Positions 59,294 through 64,000 of a DNA stretch of 64,000 nt are shown here, one piece after another (position 1 is the stretch's first letter; each line of letters starts with the position of its first letter). The notes under the pieces were generated by a model that was given only the letters and a program-made list of their open reading frames with translations, was not told the origin of the DNA and did not search any database. The stretch comes from Streptomyces typhae. Lineage in GTDB: Bacteria; Actinomycetota; Actinomycetes; Streptomycetales; Streptomycetaceae. The translations under genes and the position numbers were made by a program. The stretch covers positions 186,001-250,000 of the forward strand of contig NZ_WPNZ01000005.1 of NCBI RefSeq assembly GCF_009755605.1, read 5' to 3'.

Positions 59294-61498
59294 GTGACCG
59301 GCACGGGTGACCCGGCCGCCGATGCCGACGGTGCTACCGACGCCGGGGTCGACAGCGACGCCGCGGTCGACGCCGATGCCGCGGTCGACGCCGACGAGCT
59401 GGACACCGCGTTCGCGGAGAGCGTGCGCGGAACCGGCGCGTCCATCGGCGCCCTGTACCTCCTCGCCCCGGACGGGCAACTGCTGCATCTGGACCTGCTG
59501 TGCGGGGCACCGGCGGAGTTCGCAGCCCCCTGGGCGCGGGTCCCGGTGGCCGCGCCCGCGCCCATCGCCGTGGCGGTCCGTGAGCGCCGCCTCGTGTGGG
59601 TGGGCAGCCAGGATGAGATGGCCCGCTCCTATCCGCGTACCGCGATGGTGCTGCCCTACCCGCTGGCGCTGGTGGCCGCGCCGGTCACCGGCAGCCGCAT
59701 CTGGGGCGCGCTGCTCCTGGTGTGGCCCGCCACCCGGCCGCCGTACATGACCGACAGGGAGCGCGGGCACATCGAGTCACGTTGCCGCCGTCTGGCACGG
59801 ATCCTGGAGGAAGGCGTCGAGCGCGGCGGTCCCCGGGGCCCGGGCGGGCGCCTGCGTGTCGTCGCCGCGGGCACCGGCCGCCGGTCCACCAGCCCGGCGA
59901 TGGCCGCGGCCGACTTCGCCGAGCGCCTGCCCGGCGGCAGCTGCGCCCTGGACCTCGAAGGGCACTTCACCTACGTCAGCGCGGGCGCCTGCGAACTCCT
60001 CGGCCGCGAGGCCGGTCAGCTGCTCGGCACGCTGCCGTGGCAGTCCCTGCGCTGGCTGGACGATCCCACGTACGAGGACCGCTACCGGGCCGCGGTGCTC
60101 AGCCGGAGCCCCGTCTCGTTCACCGCGTGCCGCCCGCCCGACGGCTGGCTGGACATCCACCTCTACCCGGACGCCAGTGGCATCAGCGTCCGCGTCGTGC
60201 CCACCGGCACCCGGCCCCCGCCCGCCCCGGCGCCCGGAGCACCCCCTCGCACCGTCACACCGGCGCGGGCGGGCCGGCTGTACCAGCTCACGCACCTGGC
60301 CGCCGCGCTGACCGAGGTCGTCGGTGTCCAGGATGTCGTCGATCTCGTCGCCGACCAAATCATGCCCGCCTTCGGCGCCCAGGGCCTGGTCCTGTCCACC
60401 GCGGACTTCGGCAAGCTGCGGATCACCGGCACCCGCGGCTACACCCCCGAGACCGTCGAACGCCTCGACGCCCTGCCCCTCGACACCCGCTTCACCCCGG
60501 CCGGACACGCCCTCGGCAGCGGCATCCCCGCCTTCTTCTCCGACCCCGAGGAGATGCGGCGCCTGTACCCCGAGGCGCCGCATGTCAGCGGCAAGCAGGC
60601 GTGGGCCTTCCTGCCGCTGATCACCTCGGGTCGGCCCGTGGGGGTGTGCGTCCTGTCCTACGAGAGGCCGCACGCGTTCGCCGCCGAGGAACGCGCCGTC
60701 CTGACGTCACTCGCCGGGCTCATCGCCCAGGCCCTCGACCGCGCCCGCCTCTACGACACCAAGCACGAGCTCGCCCACGGCCTTCAGGAGGCGCTGCTCC
60801 CGCGCACCCTGCCCCAGGTCGGCGGCCTGCGGGTCGCCGCCCGCTATCTGCCCGCGACCCGGGGCATGGACATCGGCGGCGACTTCTACGACCTGATCCG
60901 GCTCGGCGACACCGCCGCCGCGGCGGTCATCGGCGACGTCCAGGGTCACAATGTCGCCGCCGCCGCGCTGATGGGCCAGGTGCGTACCGGCGTCTACGCC
61001 CACGCGGCCCTCGGCACACCCCCCGATGAGGTCCTCTCCCGCACCAACCGGCTCCTCATCGGCCTCGACCCCGGCCTGTTCACCAGTTGTCTCTACGCGC
61101 ACCTGGACTTCGCCCGCCGCCGCGTGACGCTGGCCAGCGCCGGTCATCCGCCGCCCCTCCTGCGGCTCCCCGACCGGGGGACGCGGCCCGTCACCGTCCC
61201 GCCGGGCCCCCTCCTGGGCATCGACCCCGACGCCGTGTTCCCCCTGACCGAGATCCCCCTCACCCCGGGTCTGCTGCTCGCCTTCTACACCGATGGCCTC
61301 ATCGAGACCCCCGGCGTCGACCTCGACGACTCCATCGCCCACCTCGCGCACCACCTCGCCCGCGCGGACGACCGGGACCTCGACCTCCTCGTCGACGACC
61401 TCCTCGGCGAGGTCAGCTCCACCGCGCAGCGCCCCGACGACATCGCGCTCCTCGTCCTTCAGAACGAGAGAGGTCGCCGTCCAGAGAACGAAATCTGA
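59294..61498 (+). CDS. SpoIIE-type PP2C phosphatase with two GAF and one PAS domain
   Basis: 734 residues from GTG 59294 with GGAGG six bases upstream. A short Asp/Ala repeat leader (1-40) precedes a GAF-like domain (about 40-175), a PAS domain (about 215-320, GHFTYVSAGACELLGREAGQLLG) and a second GAF (about 335-495). The phosphatase domain (about 505-730) has metal-binding Asp in MDIGGDFYDL, GDVQGHNVAAA and FYTDGLIE, ending RPDDIALLVLQN. Such proteins dephosphorylate anti-sigma-factor antagonists. There is no anti-sigma partner in the window, so the target is elsewhere. Confidence 0.93.
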   Translation: MTGTGDPAADADGATDAGVDSDAAVDADAAVDADELDTAFAESVRGTGASIGALYLLAPDGQLLHLDLLCGAPAEFAAPWARVPVAAPAPIAVAVRERRLVWVGSQDEMARSYPRTAMVLPYPLALVAAPVTGSRIWGALLLVWPATRPPYMTDRERGHIESRCRRLARILEEGVERGGPRGPGGRLRVVAAGTGRRSTSPAMAAADFAERLPGGSCALDLEGHFTYVSAGACELLGREAGQLLGTLPWQSLRWLDDPTYEDRYRAAVLSRSPVSFTACRPPDGWLDIHLYPDASGISVRVVPTGTRPPPAPAPGAPPRTVTPARAGRLYQLTHLAAALTEVVGVQDVVDLVADQIMPAFGAQGLVLSTADFGKLRITGTRGYTPETVERLDALPLDTRFTPAGHALGSGIPAFFSDPEEMRRLYPEAPHVSGKQAWAFLPLITSGRPVGVCVLSYERPHAFAAEERAVLTSLAGLIAQALDRARLYDTKHELAHGLQEALLPRTLPQVGGLRVAARYLPATRGMDIGGDFYDLIRLGDTAAAAVIGDVQGHNVAAAALMGQVRTGVYAHAALGTPPDEVLSRTNRLLIGLDPGLFTSCLYAHLDFARRRVTLASAGHPPPLLRLPDRGTRPVTVPPGPLLGIDPDAVFPLTEIPLTPGLLLAFYTDGLIETPGVDLDDSIAHLAHHLARADDRDLDLLVDDLLGEVSSTAQRPDDIALLVLQNERGRRPENEI

Positions 61499-61605
61499 CG
61501 TTGAAGCGGGCGCCGACGGGCGGATCTGCGGCGACTCCTCCAGTGGCGAGGCAAAAGATGCGTGCCTAGAACGGGATACACGCTCATGTCCGGGGCGCGA
61601 GGCGT

Positions 61606-61660
61606 CCCGGTGAAAGGGAGACGCGAAAACCTGGCGACCCCGGTGAAAGGGAGAAGCGAA
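61606..61660. repeat. 22-bp direct repeat x2 (period 33) spanning a ribosome site
   Basis: Copies at 61606-61627 and 61639-61660 beginning CCCGGTGAAAGGGAGA, with one mismatch. The second supplies the ribosome site of the gene at 61662; the first is a duplicate ribosome-site-like element with no start codon. Confidence 0.88.
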
Positions 61661-61661
61661 G

Positions 61662-62993
61662 ATGCCCGCTGAGTCATCCTCTGCCCCGTCCTCTGCCCCG
61701 TCCTCTGCTACGTCCTCCGCGACGACGAACGCGTCGGGCACCGCTCGGCTCGGAACCCGGCCTCCGGCCGCCGTCCGGCCCGCACCCTGGGTGCGGGGGG
61801 CCGACGAGCACCTCGATGCACACGTCGGCGACGAACCCCCGCGCCACACGGCGTACGACACCACGGACGGCCCCGCTCCGGAGCGGACGGCGCCGGGGGC
61901 CGGGCACGCGGAGGACGCCGCGGTGGAGGAGCTCATACGCGTCGCCGTGGTGACCCGGCCCCTGGACGACGTCGTCGACCTGGTCACCCGCTTGGAGCAG
62001 GCGCCGGGGAATCTGCCCACCGCCGTGTCGGTGCTGCGCCTCGCGGCCGTCGCCCGCTCCGTCGAGGACGTCTCCCGGCTCGTGGAACTCCTCGCCCCGC
62101 CGGAACACCCCGCGGAGCAGCTGGACGACGCCATCCGGCACGCCGCCGCGGAACGTCCCATTCCCGACGTGAGCCGACTCGTGCACCTGCTGTCCCGCCC
62201 GCCGCACGACCCGCACTCCGGCGCGGAGGCGGTGCACGCCGCCGCCACGACCAGGTCCGTGGACGACCTGATGCAGCTCATCGGCAGCCTCGGCGACCCG
62301 GGGGACCGCCGAGCGGACGCCGACCTGTCGCAGGCCCACTCTCTCGCGGCGCCGGGCAAGGACCGCGCCGAGTCCGCGGCGGCCGACCGCGAGTCGGCAG
62401 CGACCGCCGCTGACGCCCGCGCGGCTGGCCGGGGGCCCGCCACCGCGAAGGCCGCCCGTGGCCGGGATGCCCGTAGCCGGGACGCCGGTAGCCCGGACGC
62501 GCGCGCCCGGGACTCCCGCGCCCGGGACACCCGCGCCCGGGACAGCCGCGCCCGGGACATCCGGGCCCGGAGCGCTCAGGTCGGCGGTGCGCCCCTGGTG
62601 TGGCTGCGCCGCCTGGCAGGCGTGCTCGTGCTGCTCTGCGCGGTGGCTCACTTCCCGCTGCGCTGGGCGGACGCGTCCGCCTTCGCCCTGTCGGCCGCGT
62701 TCGGCGTCTCCGCCGTCTGCGCCGCGTCCGGCGTGGCCCTGTTCCTGAGCAGGTCACCGGTGGTGGCCGTGACGAGCACCCTGGTGGTAGGCGTGCTGGC
62801 GGTCAGTCATCTCGCGGACGACCGCGTCGACTCCAGGACGCTCGCCCACGTCCTGCGGCCCGACGGAGTGACACCGCCGCTCCCGGCACTCTCGGCGCTG
62901 GTCGCCACCCTGGCCTGTCTGCTGGTCGTCGCGCTGACGGTCGCGGGTCTCCGCGCCGCGGCGACGCCCCCGCGCACGCGCGCGCGTGGCTGA
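61662..62993 (+). CDS. Membrane protein with four helical repeats and an RARD-repeat linker
   Basis: 443 residues. After a Ser/Ala leader, residues about 88-210 hold four degenerate repeats of about 35-40 residues with the pattern I/LR.A...R...DV..LV..L (VEELIRVAVVTRPLDDVVDLVTRL, VLRLAAVARSVEDVSRLVELL, IRHAAAERPIPDVSRLVHLL, VHAAATTRSVDDLMQLIGSL). Residues about 280-305 are RARDS/T/I repeats of alternating charge encoded by an 18-bp tandem repeat. Four C-terminal membrane helices follow (about 315-435). No known domain is recognised. The start is set by AGGGAG eight bases upstream. Confidence 0.75.
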   Translation: MPAESSSAPSSAPSSATSSATTNASGTARLGTRPPAAVRPAPWVRGADEHLDAHVGDEPPRHTAYDTTDGPAPERTAPGAGHAEDAAVEELIRVAVVTRPLDDVVDLVTRLEQAPGNLPTAVSVLRLAAVARSVEDVSRLVELLAPPEHPAEQLDDAIRHAAAERPIPDVSRLVHLLSRPPHDPHSGAEAVHAAATTRSVDDLMQLIGSLGDPGDRRADADLSQAHSLAAPGKDRAESAAADRESAATAADARAAGRGPATAKAARGRDARSRDAGSPDARARDSRARDTRARDSRARDIRARSAQVGGAPLVWLRRLAGVLVLLCAVAHFPLRWADASAFALSAAFGVSAVCAASGVALFLSRSPVVAVTSTLVVGVLAVSHLADDRVDSRTLAHVLRPDGVTPPLPALSALVATLACLLVVALTVAGLRAAATPPRTRARG

Positions 62994-63037
62994 GGCGGCC
63001 CGTACAGCCGCAGGTACCGGTCCTCACGGCTCGGGCC

Positions 63038-63419
63038 TCAGGCGGCGGTGCGACGGGCCTCCCGCCGGTATCCGCCGGGCGCCTTCCCGTACTCGCGCCT
63101 GAAGGCCTTGGCGAAGGCGTGCGCCGAGCCGTAGCCGGTGCGGACGGCGACCGCCGTCAACGGACCGTCGGACTCACGCAGGAGCCGAGCGGCGGTCGTC
63201 ATGCGCCAGCGCGCCAGATGGGCCAGGGGCGGCTCGCCGACCAGCGTCGTGAACCGGTGGGCGGAGGCCGCGCGGGACAGGCCCGCGCGGTCCGCGAGGG
63301 ACTCGACGGTCCATCGCGCGCCCGGGTCCTGGTGCAGCGCGGCGAGCGCCGGGGCGACCAGCGGGGTCGCCGAGCGCGGCCGTCCAGCCGCGCCCCTTGC
63401 GGTGGACGCACGGTTCGAA
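63038..63419 (-). pseudogene. C-terminal remnant of an AraC-type regulator with a frameshift
   Basis: The minus strand reads VAPALAALHQDPGARW, then TVESLADRAGLSRAASAHRF and TAVAVRTGYGSAHAFAKAFRREYGKAPGGYRRE to a stop at 63038, a typical AraC double HTH. At about 63362-63366 an extra G on the plus strand (C on the coding strand) shifts the frame; before it, GRGWTAALGDP is in another phase. The cupin-like sensor half is missing. A gene remnant. Confidence 0.7.
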
Positions 63420-63653
63420 CACCTCGGCGTTCACCCGTACGCGGTGGAACCAGACCAGGAAGACAACACCGTTCGCCACCAGGGCCGTTGCCCCACGACA
63501 GCCCAGCCGAGGCCGACGGGCGAGCGCACCGGGCGGATGTTCACCTGACGCCTCGGGCCGCGGAGTGGCCTGGCTCGCTGCGATCTGGATGCAGACGTCG
63601 CAGTACCCCCCAGAGGTCGACGCCGTATGGAACTCACACATCGTGCACAGCAT
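63420..63653 (-). pseudogene. DUF4328-like remnant joined to the AraC remnant
   Basis: From an ATG at 63653 the frame reads MLCTMCEFHTASTSGGYCDVCIQIAA, a Cys-pair leader, then a shortened middle and VVFLVWFHRVRVNAEVFEP, a segment typical of DUF4328 membrane proteins. Directly after it the frame enters the AraC fragment. Most membrane helices of DUF4328 are absent, so internal and terminal deletions appear to have fused two gene ends. Confidence 0.45.
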
Positions 63654-64000
63654 CGCTGAGCGCCCCCCACGGGTTCATGTGCCTGTTGGTGGTCGCTCCC
63701 GCTCCCCCCAGGGCGCATGGCGGCCACCGGACGACATCAGTGAGCTTCACGAATTCATCACAGGAGTGGGCGGGTTGAGACCGTTCCGAGGGGTCCCATG
63801 GTCCTGGTCGTGGTCAAGATCTTCTGGGTCACAGGTCTGTCCCAGCGGGCGGTCGGAGATGAACTGGTGCGCGAAAGTGCGGGAACCGCGGTCCCGGCCA
63901 GTCGGGGCGGGGCCGGGAACCGGGAGTGCGGTGCGTGCCCGGTGGGTGTGTGTAACAGCGGTGTATTAGCGCGGGGTTGATCGGAACGAGGGTTCGGGGC
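63654..64000. other. Terminal 347 bases without a recognised gene
   Basis: Open frames exist but show no family resemblance or plausible start signals. AT-richer patches near 63960-63980 could belong to a promoter of a gene beyond the window. Confidence 0.4.

Noticed and set aside
63798..63980. 60-codon frame at the right edge
   Set aside because: No ribosome site, leaderless element or recognisable sequence, and Gly/Arg/Cys content typical of random GC-rich frames.

Overview
The window looks like a chromosomal segment of a Streptomyces or a close relative. GC content is very high with strong third-position bias. Several genes start directly on ATG or GTG 6-7 bases after a TANNNT -10 hexamer (leaderless transcripts). 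The families present (DmdR-type DtxR repressor, GlxA-type AraC regulator, SpoIIE/GAF/PAS phosphatase, cytoplasmic contractile injection system) also fit that genus. No rRNA, tRNA, CRISPR array or intact insertion sequence was seen.

Layout. 1-4.1 kb: a CHASE3 sensor kinase cut by the window edge, divergent from an HTH/response-regulator open frame, then a dihydrofolate-reductase-fold protein and an FAD oxidoreductase. 4.3-7.9 kb: secreted proteins (a deacetylase-like protein, two paralogous small Cys proteins, a peptidoglycan-binding protein, a ricin-type lectin). 8-16.5 kb: metal and efflux functions (DtxR repressor, YbhB, GntR regulator, iron-box-controlled DUF2470 protein, AraC regulator, Bcr/CflA exporter, pentapeptide-repeat protein, AAC(3)-like enzyme). 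16.7-23.7 kb: a serine hydrolase, GAPDH, assorted regulators, a quinone oxidoreductase gene broken by an in-frame stop, a HAD hydrolase and a GNAT enzyme.

23.8-46.9 kb is the centrepiece: a contractile injection system (CIS) of the Streptomyces cytoplasmic type. It has a sheath, two tube proteins, a LysM adaptor, a VgrG-like spike, gp25, gp6-like and tail-protein-I baseplate parts, a AAA+ ATPase and a DUF4255 tube terminator. It also has a zinc-ribbon membrane protein resembling CisA, a 1,192-residue disordered protein carrying twelve [VI]QR motifs, and two LuxR-type regulators. No tail fibre, PAAR tip or conventional tape measure was found. The envelope-type protein transcribed divergently from the sheath is broken by a 1-base loss and a 23-bp tandem duplication.

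47-57 kb: a small NTF2-like protein, a YdcF-like membrane protein, FprA ferredoxin reductase, a Tat-exported beta-propeller, a TetR/hydrolase pair behind an unusual CCTAGG array, and an iron-siderophore ABC importer whose -10 hexamer lies inside its iron box. With the DtxR repressor at 8 kb and the iron box at 11 kb this makes a coherent iron-response theme. 57-64 kb: a NarL-type two-component pair, a SpoIIE-type phosphatase, a repeat-rich membrane protein and two gene remnants.

A feature cutting across the window is the number of short tandem duplications placed at gene 3' ends, several copying the stop codon itself.
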